A stretch of 43,048 bases of DNA from an uncultured Paracoccaceae bacterium (GTDB lineage Bacteria > Pseudomonadota > Alphaproteobacteria > Rhodobacterales > Rhodobacteraceae), in the NCBI GenBank assembly GCA_937146765.1, contig CAKZRP010000062.1, positions 1 to 43,048 of the forward strand, given 5' to 3'. A model generated the notes under the pieces. It did not search any database and was not told the DNA's origin. It was given only the letters and a program-made list of their open reading frames with translations. Position numbers and translations under genes: made by a program. This document shows, piece after piece, positions 7,850 to 15,474 of the stretch. Numbering within the stretch: position 1 is the first letter of the stretch; each line of letters opens with the position of its first letter.

Positions 7850-8515
7850 TCAGGGTTTGGAGCGCGTACGCAGGATGAAAGTCAGGGTCATCGCCGCCCA
7901 GATCAGGGCCAGCGCGAACCAGGTGATGGCGTATTGCAGATGGTTGTTCGGGATGCCTTCGGTGGAGACGGGCAAGGGACTTGCCCCCGTCTCGCCCGCG
8001 CGGGCGACCACCAGCACAGGCTCGGTGCCGAGGCGCGCCGCCATATAGGCGAGATCGCGGGCGTAAAGAATGTTGGCGGTCTCATCCGGGGCAGGTGTGG
8101 TCCAATCACCCTCATCCGGCCACAGGAGATTCCCGGTGAGCGTGGCGGGGCCTGTGGTGCGCGCAGTGCCCTTGTCGGTGGCGGCGATATAGCCGCGATC
8201 AATCAGGATGCGGCGACCTGTGTCGGTCACAAAGGGCGAGATCACGCGGTAGCCCGCTCCCTGCCCCGCCGTGACCCAGAAGACATGCAGCTCTCCTTCG
8301 GCGATCTCGCCGGTGAGCTCGACCGCCAGATAGCGGTCGCTCGCCTCATCCGGCTGTTCCGGCAGGGCCACGGGGTCGGCCGCAATGCGGGACTCTATGG
8401 TGGCGAGCACATCCTCTTTCCAGGTCAGCCGTTGCAGCTGCCAGGTGCCGAGGCCCAGAAGGACCACCAGCCCCAAGCCGCCCACCAGACTGGGAAAGAC
8501 CATCCGTCGCATCAC
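7850..8515 (-). CDS. SURF1-family cytochrome oxidase assembly protein
   Basis: The 221-residue protein has one transmembrane helix at each end (about residues 6-25 and 192-215) and a periplasmic domain between them. This topology, 'GLGTWQLQRLTWKEDVLATI' near the start, and 'FVTDTGRRILIDRGYI' in the middle are characteristic of SURF1/Shy1 proteins. These help insert heme a into subunit I of aa3-type oxidase. The place at the end of the ctaC-ctaB-ctaG-ctaE cluster fits. The GTG at 8515 has AGGAG 7 nt upstream; the ATG one codon later is equally in frame. A terminator-like hairpin separates it from ctaE. Confidence 0.93.
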   Translation of the reverse strand: MMRRMVFPSLVGGLGLVVLLGLGTWQLQRLTWKEDVLATIESRIAADPVALPEQPDEASDRYLAVELTGEIAEGELHVFWVTAGQGAGYRVISPFVTDTGRRILIDRGYIAATDKGTARTTGPATLTGNLLWPDEGDWTTPAPDETANILYARDLAYMAARLGTEPVLVVARAGETGASPLPVSTEGIPNNHLQYAITWFALALIWAAMTLTFILRTRSKP

Positions 8516-8556
8516 CCTTTTGCTCCTGATCCGTATCTCGGTTCGGCCCCTGCGCC

Positions 8557-8593
8557 AAAAGCAAGGGGCGCGCGAGATACCCCCGCGCGCCCC
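8557..8593 (-). terminator. hairpin after ctaE, likely terminator
   Basis: GGGGCGCGCG (8565-8574) pairs perfectly with CGCGCGCCCC (8584-8593) around a 9-nt loop. Read on the minus strand, the stem is followed by TTGCTTTT. It lies in the 137-bp gap between ctaE and the SURF1-like gene and probably ends or attenuates the oxidase transcript. Confidence 0.65.
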
Positions 8594-8652
8594 GTTAGAT
8601 ACGTGCTGATTGCCGAAAGGAAAACCGCAATCATGTACCCGCTACATTGTGG

Positions 8653-9468
8653 TCAGTGTGCCAGACCGGCGGTGCCCCAGATGTAGACCGCGAAGAAGAG
8701 GAACAGCCAGACCACGTCCACGAAGTGCCAGTACCATGCCGCCATCTCGAAACCAGCGTGGGATTTCGGGGTGAAATCGCCCTTCATCGCGCGGATGAGG
8801 CAGACGATCAGGAAGATGGTGCCGAGCACGACGTGGAAGCCGTGGAAGCCGGTTGCCATGAAGAAGTTCGAATAGAACTCGTCGCCGCCGAACTGCCAGC
8901 CTTCGTGCAGCAGGTGGAAATATTCGTACCCCTGCAGCACGGTGAAGAACACGCCGAGCGCGATGCCGATGGCGAGGCCCTGCACCAGACCCTTGCGGTC
9001 GTTCTCATGCACCAGCGCGTGGTGTGCCCAGGTGACGGCACAGCCAGAGAGCAGCAGCACGAGGGTGTTGATCAGCGGCAGGTGGAATGCATCCACCGGG
9101 TAGATTTCCGGTGCGACGTATTCGGTGCCGACGTATTGCTCCATCGGGTACATGGCATGTTTGAAGAACGACCAGAACCAAGCGAAGAAGAACATCACCT
9201 CGGACATAACAAACAGGATGAAGCCGTAGCGCAGACCGATCAGCACGACGGGAGTGTGGTCGCCGGCCTTGTTTTCCGCAACGGTTTCAGCCCACCAGCA
9301 ATAGGCGGAATAGAGCACGGCCACGAGGCCGGCCCAGAACATCCACGCGGTAACGTCGTGCATCCAGAGCACGGCACCGAACAGCATGACGAAGGCGCCA
9401 ACAGAGCTCAGCAGCGGCCAGATCGACGGCGGCAGAATGTGGAAGTCGTGATTTTTAGCATGCGCCAT
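8653..9468 (-). CDS. ctaE: cytochrome c oxidase subunit III
   Basis: A seven-helix inner-membrane subunit of the aa3-type cytochrome c oxidase (heme-copper oxidase family), 271 residues, normal for the subunit. Recognisable segments are the N-terminus '[26 protein letters not shown]', '[21 protein letters not shown]' with the conserved Glu of helix III, '[11 protein letters not shown]', and the C-terminal '[16 protein letters not shown]' and '[14 protein letters not shown]'. A ribosome binding site (AGGGA) precedes the ATG. It is 25 bp downstream of ctaG, the usual alphaproteobacterial order. Confidence 0.98.
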   Translation of the reverse strand: MAHAKNHDFHILPPSIWPLLSSVGAFVMLFGAVLWMHDVTAWMFWAGLVAVLYSAYCWWAETVAENKAGDHTPVVLIGLRYGFILFVMSEVMFFFAWFWSFFKHAMYPMEQYVGTEYVAPEIYPVDAFHLPLINTLVLLLSGCAVTWAHHALVHENDRKGLVQGLAIGIALGVFFTVLQGYEYFHLLHEGWQFGGDEFYSNFFMATGFHGFHVVLGTIFLIVCLIRAMKGDFTPKSHAGFEMAAWYWHFVDVVWLFLFFAVYIWGTAGLAH

Positions 9469-9493
9469 TTAAGTGTCCCTCACCAAAGCGGCC

Positions 9494-10081
9494 TTAGTTC
9501 AGTTCCGTCTCTGCCCCGGATGTGTCTCCGGTATCCAGGGCGGCAAAGCCCTCTGGCAGATCGATCTCGTGAAATGTGTACGACAAGGTGATCGTATGCA
9601 CAAATTTTGCCTCCGCGTCCTCGATAATCTCGGGGTCAACGAAGAAGGTCACGGGCATCAAGACCCGCTCCCCCGGTTGCAGCACCTGCTCGTCAAAGCA
9701 GAAACACTGAATTTTCTCAAAGTAGTAGCCCGCCGAATAGGGAGCCACATTGTACGAAGCCTGCCCCGCGACCGGTCGATCGGTGGGATTGTAGGCCTCG
9801 TAGAAGGCCAGCCCGGTCTCGCCGATCTTCAGCTCCATGATGCGTTCCACGGGTTTGAACTCCCATGGCATGCCGCGATCCTTGGAGGCATCGAAGCGAA
9901 CCTTGATGGTCTGGTCGAGCACGGTATCGGAATCGCCTTCCGCCACCTGTGTCACGCCACCAAAGCCGGTCACCCGGCAGAACCAGTCGTAAAACGGCAC
10001 CGAAGCCCAGGCGAGGCCGCCCATCAGGGCAACCACCGTCACCAGTTGCACAACGGTTTTCTGCGGTCCGGTGAGGGCCAT
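9494..10081 (-). CDS. ctaG: cytochrome c oxidase assembly protein CtaG (Cox11)
   Basis: Membrane-anchored copper chaperone that delivers copper to the CuB site of subunit I. The 195-residue protein has an N-terminal helix (TVVQLVTVVALMGGLAWASV), the 'VPFYDWFCRVTGFGG' segment that follows it, and the copper-binding 'IQCFCFDEQ' motif with two cysteines. After that comes 'LMPVTFFVDPEI', typical of Cox11. Its ATG overlaps by one base (TGATG) the stop of the 59-residue membrane protein upstream, which suggests translational coupling. Confidence 0.97.
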   Translation of the reverse strand: MALTGPQKTVVQLVTVVALMGGLAWASVPFYDWFCRVTGFGGVTQVAEGDSDTVLDQTIKVRFDASKDRGMPWEFKPVERIMELKIGETGLAFYEAYNPTDRPVAGQASYNVAPYSAGYYFEKIQCFCFDEQVLQPGERVLMPVTFFVDPEIIEDAEAKFVHTITLSYTFHEIDLPEGFAALDTGDTSGAETELN

Positions 10082-10260
10082 CAGTTGCTGCCCCCCAGGG
10101 TTCCGTCTTCCTGCACCTCGGGAAAGGTGAAGGAATTCGAGGTCAGCTTGACCACGGTCAAGGCCATCACCAGCACGACGAACCCGCCCAGCAGGAGGCC
10201 AACGCCGGTATTGCGCCCTTTGCGGCGATCATGCAGTTCGTGTTCCTTGCGCAGGCTCAA
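10081..10260 (-). CDS. small membrane protein of the oxidase cluster (59 aa, CoxF-like)
   Basis: The protein has a charged N-terminus (SLRKEHELHDRRKGRN), a single predicted transmembrane helix (about residues 20-40) and a short polar tail. Small proteins of this kind sit between ctaB and ctaG in many alphaproteobacterial oxidase clusters and are sometimes annotated CoxF; their role is not settled. I chose the TTG at 10260 because a GGAGG (10269-10273) lies exactly 8 nt upstream, inside the end of ctaB. The longer frame from the TTG at 10275 overlaps ctaB by 14 bp and lacks such a site. It is coupled to ctaG by a TGATG overlap. Confidence 0.85.
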   Translation of the reverse strand: MSLRKEHELHDRRKGRNTGVGLLLGGFVVLVMALTVVKLTSNSFTFPEVQEDGTLGGSN

Positions 10261-10261
10261 C

Positions 10262-11203
10262 TTACCAGCCTCCAAAACCGTAGGGCCTCAACAGCGCCTC
10301 GGCGAGAATCGCACCGAAGTGCAGGAAGAGATAGAGCAGCGACAGCTTGAAGAAAGAGCGCTCCACCTTGAAGTTATCGGCTTCGCAGATCTCCTCGTCC
10401 CGGCGCCAGATCTGCACCGCCCCTTTCAGGAACAGCGCATTCAGCACCAGCGCGACCGCCAGATAGATCGGTCCACCCACGCCGGTAAAGGCGGTGGCAA
10501 CGGCAAACGCGGCCAGGATGACGGTGTAGACGAGGATGTGCTTGCGGGTGGAGCGGCGACCGTGTGTCACGGTCAGCATCGGCACATCCGCCATGTCGTA
10601 ATCGTTGCGCATGAACAGCGCGAGGGCCCAGAAATGCGGTGGCGTCCAGAGGAAGGTCAGGGCGAACATCAACCAGGGTTCGACGGTCATGGAACCCGTG
10701 GCCGCGATCCAGCCGATCACCGGCGGAAAGGCCCCGGCCGCGCCACCGATCACGATGTTCTGCGGCGTCGCGCGTTTGAGCCACATGGTGTAGATCACCA
10801 CGTAGAAGAAAATCGTAAAGGCCAGGAAGGCGCCAGCGAAGACGTTGGTCGCAAGCGCCAGCATGATGACCGAGAGACCGGAGAGCGCCAGACCGAGGCT
10901 AAGCGCCTCGCCCTTATCGACCTTGCCCGCCGGAATCGGACGCGACTTGGTGCGTTTCATCACCTGGTCGATGTCCGCGTCCCACCACATGTTCAGCGCA
11001 CCGGAAGCACCGCCGCCGATGGCGATGAACAGGATGGCGCAGAAACCGATCACCGGATGTACGCCAACGGGCGCCGCCATCAGACCGACAAAGGCGGTGA
11101 AGACCACAAGCGACATCACCCGTGGCTTCAGCAGCGCAAAGTAATCGCCAAAGGAGGCGTCATCTTCGCGGATCATGCTTGCGTTGATGCTGGCGTCGCT
11201 CAT
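10262..11203 (-). CDS. ctaB: protoheme IX farnesyltransferase (heme O synthase)
   Basis: A UbiA-superfamily integral membrane prenyltransferase of 313 residues that adds farnesyl to heme b to give heme o, the precursor of heme a for the oxidase. It has about nine hydrophobic segments and the first Asp-rich site 'NMWWDADIDQVMKRTKSRPIP' near residues 79-99. The second motif region is 'MRNDYDMADVPMLTVTHG'. It lies between ctaC and the small membrane protein gene. Its last codons contain the ribosome binding site for that downstream gene. Confidence 0.97.
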   Translation of the reverse strand: MSDASINASMIREDDASFGDYFALLKPRVMSLVVFTAFVGLMAAPVGVHPVIGFCAILFIAIGGGASGALNMWWDADIDQVMKRTKSRPIPAGKVDKGEALSLGLALSGLSVIMLALATNVFAGAFLAFTIFFYVVIYTMWLKRATPQNIVIGGAAGAFPPVIGWIAATGSMTVEPWLMFALTFLWTPPHFWALALFMRNDYDMADVPMLTVTHGRRSTRKHILVYTVILAAFAVATAFTGVGGPIYLAVALVLNALFLKGAVQIWRRDEEICEADNFKVERSFFKLSLLYLFLHFGAILAEALLRPYGFGGW

Positions 11204-11229
11204 GCTTCGGGCTCTTCTTTGAGGACGGC

Positions 11230-11250
11230 GGCCACGCGAGGGGCGTGGCC
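11230..11250 (-). other. intercistronic hairpin between ctaC and ctaB
   Basis: GGCCACGC (11230-11237) and GCGTGGCC (11243-11250) form a perfect 8-bp stem with a 5-nt loop in the 107-bp gap between ctaC and ctaB. There is no T-run on either side, so it is more likely an mRNA processing or stabilising element than a terminator. Confidence 0.5.
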
Positions 11251-11310
11251 AGCCAAAGGATCAGGATAGCGCTCCCCTGCCCCGCCGCAGCGCAAGCAAG
11301 GGATCAGGCC

Positions 11311-12231
11311 TCAGTTGGAGGCGATCTGGAAGGACCGGGGCAGATCCGCGTCGGCGTATTCTTCTGCCGCCGTCTTCAGCCATTCAGCATAGGCCTCTTC
11401 GCTGACCACCTTGATGGTGATCGGCATATAGGCATGGTCCTTGCCGCAAAGCTCCGAACACTGACCGAAGTAGATGCCTTCCTTGGTCGGCTTGAACCAC
11501 AGTTCAGCCAGACGCCCCGGCACGGCATCCTGCTTCACGCCGAAGGCGGGCATTGCCCAGGAGTGGATCACGTCGGCGCCGGTCACCTGCATCACGATGG
11601 TCTTGTTCACCGGAACCACGACCGCGGTATTGGTGGCGAGCAGGAACTCGTCCCCGGCGTAACCGGCGTCTTCCAGCTTCAGTTTCATCGCATCGTTGTA
11701 GACGAACGGGGTCACATCCGCATCGGCCGGGCGTTCATTGGTATCGATGGTCGCCGGGTGACCGATCAGGTAGCTGTCGAAGGCAAAGCCTTCGTCCACA
11801 TACTCGTAACCCCAGTACCACTGGTAGCCGGTCACCTTGATGGTCACGTCACCTTCGGGGATCTGCTGCTGACGGAACAGCTCCGGCAGCGAGAAGGAAC
11901 CGATCACGACGAGGATCAGAATCGGAATCACGGTCCAGGCGATTTCGATCGGGGTGTGGTGGGTGAATTTGGCTGCCACCGGGTTGGCGCGGCGGTTGAA
12001 CCGGAAGATGGCATAGAGCAACAGGCCCGCCACGAACACGCAGATCGCGGTGATGATGATGAGAATCATGTGGTCGAGCGCATGAATGCCTTCGGCCAAT
12101 TCAGAGCCTGCCGGCTGGAAGCCCATCAGGCCGTCGTGCGGCTTGCCGATGGTTTCCAGACCTTCTTGCGCCATTGCTGGAAGGCTCGAGAGAGCGGCGA
12201 TAAAGCCCGAAAGCGTCAAAGCATTCTTCAT
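11311..12231 (-). CDS. ctaC: cytochrome c oxidase subunit II
   Basis: The periplasmic CuA-bearing subunit of the aa3 oxidase. From the ATG at 12231 (AGGAAA upstream) the protein is 306 residues: a signal peptide (KNALTLSGFIAALSSLPAMA), two transmembrane helices, and a cupredoxin domain. The CuA ligands are all present in 'DVIHSWAMPAFGVKQDAVPG' and 'GQCSELCGKDHAYMPI' (Cys-x3-Cys, His, Met). The upstream frame extension to 12261 looks like leader DNA. This is the first gene of the cluster; subunit I is not in the window. The region upstream contains an FNR-type box. Confidence 0.97.
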   Translation of the reverse strand: MKNALTLSGFIAALSSLPAMAQEGLETIGKPHDGLMGFQPAGSELAEGIHALDHMILIIITAICVFVAGLLLYAIFRFNRRANPVAAKFTHHTPIEIAWTVIPILILVVIGSFSLPELFRQQQIPEGDVTIKVTGYQWYWGYEYVDEGFAFDSYLIGHPATIDTNERPADADVTPFVYNDAMKLKLEDAGYAGDEFLLATNTAVVVPVNKTIVMQVTGADVIHSWAMPAFGVKQDAVPGRLAELWFKPTKEGIYFGQCSELCGKDHAYMPITIKVVSEEAYAEWLKTAAEEYADADLPRSFQIASN

Positions 12232-12380
12232 GTCGTTTCCTGATCGCTTGATCGTTTGCATGGATATGGGTTCACGGAATCGCTCGAAAAACCGTACCGT
12301 GCCCGTTGTCTTTGGTGCCGGTAAAAATCATATTCTTGGGAAGTTATAAAGAGGGTAGCTCGCGTCATAGCGTCGCTTTC

Positions 12381-12394
12381 TTGACTTAGATCAA
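12381..12394. promoter_or_regulatory. FNR/FnrL-type box between ctaC and tldD
   Basis: The sequence TTGACTTAGATCAA matches the FNR-family pattern TTGAT-N4-ATCAA with a single difference in the left arm. It lies 19 bp before the tldD start and about 150 bp upstream of the ctaC start. In related bacteria FnrL controls oxidase genes in response to oxygen, so oxygen control of ctaC is plausible. Which of the two divergent promoters it serves cannot be decided from position alone. Confidence 0.6.
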
Positions 12395-12413
12395 AAAAAT
12401 CGAGGCCCAAATC

Positions 12414-13835
12414 ATGGATACACCCGCGTTTCGCCCGTTTGAGACCACCCTTCCCGAGGACGAGGCGCTGCCCTTGCTGCGTGCGGCGCTGGCGGGCGCC
12501 GATGACGGTGAGATCTTTGCCGAGCGCACCAAATCCGAAGCACTGGTCTTCGACGACGGCCGCCTGAAGACTGCCAGCTATGACGCGGCAGAAGGTTTTG
12601 GCCTGCGCGCGGTGCGCGGTGAGGTGGCCGGTTACGCGCATTCGACCACCATGACCGTATCCGCCCTCAAACGGGCTGCCGAAACCGCCCGGCTTGCAGT
12701 GGGGGATGGCGGTGGCACCATGGCCCCTGCCCCACAGGCGACCAACCATCGGCTCTATTCGGATGCCGATCCGATCGCGGCCCAGAGCTTTCCGGTCAAG
12801 GTGGAGACGCTGCGCGAGATCGACGCCTATGCCCGGGCGCTGGATTCGCGGGTGGTTCAAGTCTCGGCCAGCCTTGCCGCCTCGCTGCAGGAAGTGGAGA
12901 TCCTGCGGGCCGATGGGGTCCGGGTGCGCGACGTGCGCCCCATGGCCCGCGTCAACGTCTCGGTGATCGTCGAACAGGGCGGACGTCGCGAAAGCGGCAG
13001 TGCCGGCGGTGGCGGCCGGGTCGCCCTCGACGGGTTGATCGAGCCCTCCGCCCTGCAAGCCCAGGCCCGCGAAGCGCTGCGGATCGCGCTGGTCAATCTG
13101 GAGGCCATGCCCGCGCCTGCCGGGGAAATGGATGTGGTGCTCGGGCCGGGCTGGCCGGGGATCCTGCTGCATGAGGCGATTGGCCACGGGCTCGAGGGCG
13201 ACTTCAATCGCAAGGGATCCTCGGCCTTTGCCGGGCTGATGGGACAGCGCATTGCCGCCCCCGGTGTCACCGTTCTGGACGACGGCACCATTCCCGACAG
13301 GCGTGGATCGATCACCGTCGATGACGAGGGCACGCCAAGCCAGAAGACCACTCTGATCGAGGACGGCATTCTTGTCGGCTTCATGCAGGACCGCCAGAAC
13401 GCCCGCCTGATGGGTGTTGCCCCCACCGGCAATGGTCGCCGCCAAAGCTATGCCCATGCACCGATGCCGCGCATGACCAATACCTACATGCTGGGTGGCG
13501 AGGCCGCCCCCGAAGATCTGGTGCGCGAGATCAAGGATGGTATCTGGGCGGTGGGTTTCGGCGGCGGCCAGGTCGACATCACCAATGGCAAGTTCGTCTT
13601 TTCCTGCACCGAAGCCTATCGGGTGCGCAACGGCGTCATCGGCGAGGCGGTGAAGGGCGCCACCCTGATCGGTGACGGCGCCACCGCGCTGCAAAAGATC
13701 CGCGGCCTTGGCAATGACATGGCATTGGACCCCGGCATGGGCAATTGCGGCAAGCAGGGCCAATGGGTGCCCGTGGGCGTCGGCCAGCCCAGCGTGCTGA
13801 TGGGCGGTCTCACCGTGGGTGGATCGGCCACCTGA
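12414..13835 (+). CDS. tldD: metalloprotease TldD
   Basis: A 473-residue subunit of the TldD/TldE zinc protease, which in other bacteria processes modified peptides and takes part in CcdA antitoxin turnover. The zinc motif HExxxH is at 253-258 in 'LLHEAIGHGLEGDFNRKGSSAF'. The C-terminal ligand region 'KFVFSCTEAYRVRNG' follows. The N-terminal half has the usual 'ILRADGVRVRDVRPMARVNVSVIVEQ' fold segment. No tldE/pmbA is in the window. It is divergent from ctaC, with GAGG before the ATG. Confidence 0.97.
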   Translation: MDTPAFRPFETTLPEDEALPLLRAALAGADDGEIFAERTKSEALVFDDGRLKTASYDAAEGFGLRAVRGEVAGYAHSTTMTVSALKRAAETARLAVGDGGGTMAPAPQATNHRLYSDADPIAAQSFPVKVETLREIDAYARALDSRVVQVSASLAASLQEVEILRADGVRVRDVRPMARVNVSVIVEQGGRRESGSAGGGGRVALDGLIEPSALQAQAREALRIALVNLEAMPAPAGEMDVVLGPGWPGILLHEAIGHGLEGDFNRKGSSAFAGLMGQRIAAPGVTVLDDGTIPDRRGSITVDDEGTPSQKTTLIEDGILVGFMQDRQNARLMGVAPTGNGRRQSYAHAPMPRMTNTYMLGGEAAPEDLVREIKDGIWAVGFGGGQVDITNGKFVFSCTEAYRVRNGVIGEAVKGATLIGDGATALQKIRGLGNDMALDPGMGNCGKQGQWVPVGVGQPSVLMGGLTVGGSAT

Positions 13836-14179
13836 GCCTGGACGCCTTGAAAGAATCCGCGACTCGCCGCCCCGACCGGCTGCGAGTCGTGGAACCTCCG
13901 GAGAGGCGGCGACAGATCAATGCCGCGCTTTTACCTTCCCTTTACGAAGTCGGCAAAATCGCTCCGGTTTATGCCGGAAAAGGGTCTCTGTTTACCAGTT
14001 TTCGCCACATTGCCCCAAGGTTCCGCGAGAGCTCTCGCCAACCACTCCCCCAAATTAGTCATTATACTTCAATCACATAGCGCAATTTACTGAAAAATTT
14101 CGCTAAACTCTAAAGGGATTCACCACCTGTTAACTCTTCGGGGCGTAAACCTTATCTTGCAACAAGGCGAGGCGAGGGC
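13836..14179 (+). other. 344-bp non-coding stretch between tldD and dprA
   Basis: No convincing gene is present; the frames that cross it lack coding character. The left end has a perfect 8-bp hairpin, CGACTCGC (13860-13867) with GCGAGTCG (13882-13889), without a T-run; this may mark the 3' end of tldD. The right half (14050-14130) is AT-rich and probably holds the dprA promoter. A lone GTTAAC (14129-14134) is half of a CtrA box, with no second half at the right spacing. Confidence 0.6.
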
Positions 14180-15334
14180 ATGACCGGAGAAGCACATTCT
14201 TCCACTCACCCCCCACTCCCACCCACCACGGAAGATCAAAGGTATTCCTGGCTTCGCCTGTTGCGCTCCCGAGGTATCGGGACAGTGACCTTCTACCGGC
14301 TTCTGGCCGCGTATGGTTCAGCGCAGAATGTGCTGGAAGTGCTGCCTGAAGTGGCAGCATCTGCAGGCGTCAAAGGGTATGAAACATATCCCCAAGATGC
14401 AGTGGACGACGAGTTCATGAACGCAAAAGCCGCCGGTGCGCGGCTTTTGTGCTTTGGGGAGCCCGATTATCCCGACCTCCTGACCAACATTCCCAACCCG
14501 CCGCCGGTCCTCTGGGCGATTGGCGATCCGGCCCTGTTGGCCCGCCCTGCCGTGGCCTTGGTGGGTGCGCGCAATGCCTCTTCGCTTGGGCGGCGCATGG
14601 CATATGCCCTCGCCCGCGATCTGGGCGAGGCCGGTTATGTCGTCGTCTCTGGGCTGGCTCGCGGCATCGACGCCAGCGCCCATGAGGGCGCGCTGGCCTC
14701 AGGCACAATCGCGGTGCAGGGCGGCGGCGTCGACATCGTATATCCGAGCGAGAACACAAGGCTGGCCGAACATATCGCGGCCCGGGGCCTGCGCCTTTCG
14801 GAGCAGCCCATGGGCCTTCAGCCACAGGCGCGCCACTTCCCGCCGCGCAATCGGATCATTGCCGGGCTCAGCCTCGCCACAGTGGTGGTCGAAGCGGCCG
14901 TCAAGTCCGGCAGCCTGATCACCGCCCGCGACACCCTCGACCTCGGGCGTGAGGTCATGGCGGTGCCGGGACACCCCTTTGACGCCCGCGCCAGTGGCGG
15001 CAATCTCCTGATCCGCGACGGTGCGGTGTTGGTGCGCGGCGCTCAGGACGTGATCGAGGCGCTGCCACCGCTGCACCGGCCAACGCCCGAGCTGCCGGAG
15101 CGATCGCCTCTGCGCGACCTGCCGCCACCGCCTCCGGAGCGGCGAAGCCTGCGTCAGACCGCCGCGCTGCACCAGCAGATCCTCGATCGGCTGACCCGTG
15201 CCCCGACCCCGGAAAGCCAGCTGATCGACGACCTCGACAGCCCCGCACGCACGGTCCGCAGCGTGTTGACCGATCTTGAACTCTCCGGCGACATCGACCG
15301 CGGCCCCGGCGGGGTGTTGATGCGGAAAAGCTGA
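14180..15334 (+). CDS. dprA: DNA-processing protein DprA
   Basis: DprA binds incoming single-stranded DNA and loads RecA during natural transformation and, in Rhodobacteraceae, gene-transfer-agent uptake. The 384-residue protein has an N-terminal helical region (residues about 15-100). The Rossmann core contains 'ALVGARNASSLGRRMAYALAR', 'VVSGLARGIDASAHEGAL' and 'VQGGGVDIVYPSEN', followed by 'FPPRNRIIAGLS' and 'SGSLITARDTLDLGREVMAVPG'. A winged-helix-like domain ends the protein (residues about 315-384). A Pro-rich linker lies near 290-315. GCGAGGG precedes the ATG. topA follows on the same strand 140 bp later. Confidence 0.97.
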   Translation: MTGEAHSSTHPPLPPTTEDQRYSWLRLLRSRGIGTVTFYRLLAAYGSAQNVLEVLPEVAASAGVKGYETYPQDAVDDEFMNAKAAGARLLCFGEPDYPDLLTNIPNPPPVLWAIGDPALLARPAVALVGARNASSLGRRMAYALARDLGEAGYVVVSGLARGIDASAHEGALASGTIAVQGGGVDIVYPSENTRLAEHIAARGLRLSEQPMGLQPQARHFPPRNRIIAGLSLATVVVEAAVKSGSLITARDTLDLGREVMAVPGHPFDARASGGNLLIRDGAVLVRGAQDVIEALPPLHRPTPELPERSPLRDLPPPPPERRSLRQTAALHQQILDRLTRAPTPESQLIDDLDSPARTVRSVLTDLELSGDIDRGPGGVLMRKS

Positions 15335-15474
15335 AAGATCCAGCGTGAAATCACTGTAATTTAACGCCTCCCCAACGGGATCTGTGACCGGGTGATTGAC
15401 ATTCTCCCCTTGCGCGACACATTTTGCCCGGCCATAGAACGCGCTTGAATCCGTCTGAAAAGGTGCCCGAATTA

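Noticed and set aside
9473..11269. 598-codon open frame on the plus strand
   Set aside because: It lies antisense to ctaG, the small membrane protein gene and ctaB, whose motifs are clear.
13745..14080. 111-codon open frame between tldD and dprA
   Set aside because: It starts inside tldD, has no ribosome binding site or family features, and its composition is like intergenic DNA.
14129..14134. GTTAAC upstream of dprA as a CtrA site
   Set aside because: There is no second TTAA at the 7-bp spacing on either side, so it is only a half-site, though dprA is known to depend on CtrA in Rhodobacter capsulatus.
15396..15424. Promoter for topA with -35 TTGACA
   Set aside because: The -35 is perfect but the hexamer 17 bp further (ACATTT) is a poor -10, so I did not list it as a feature.
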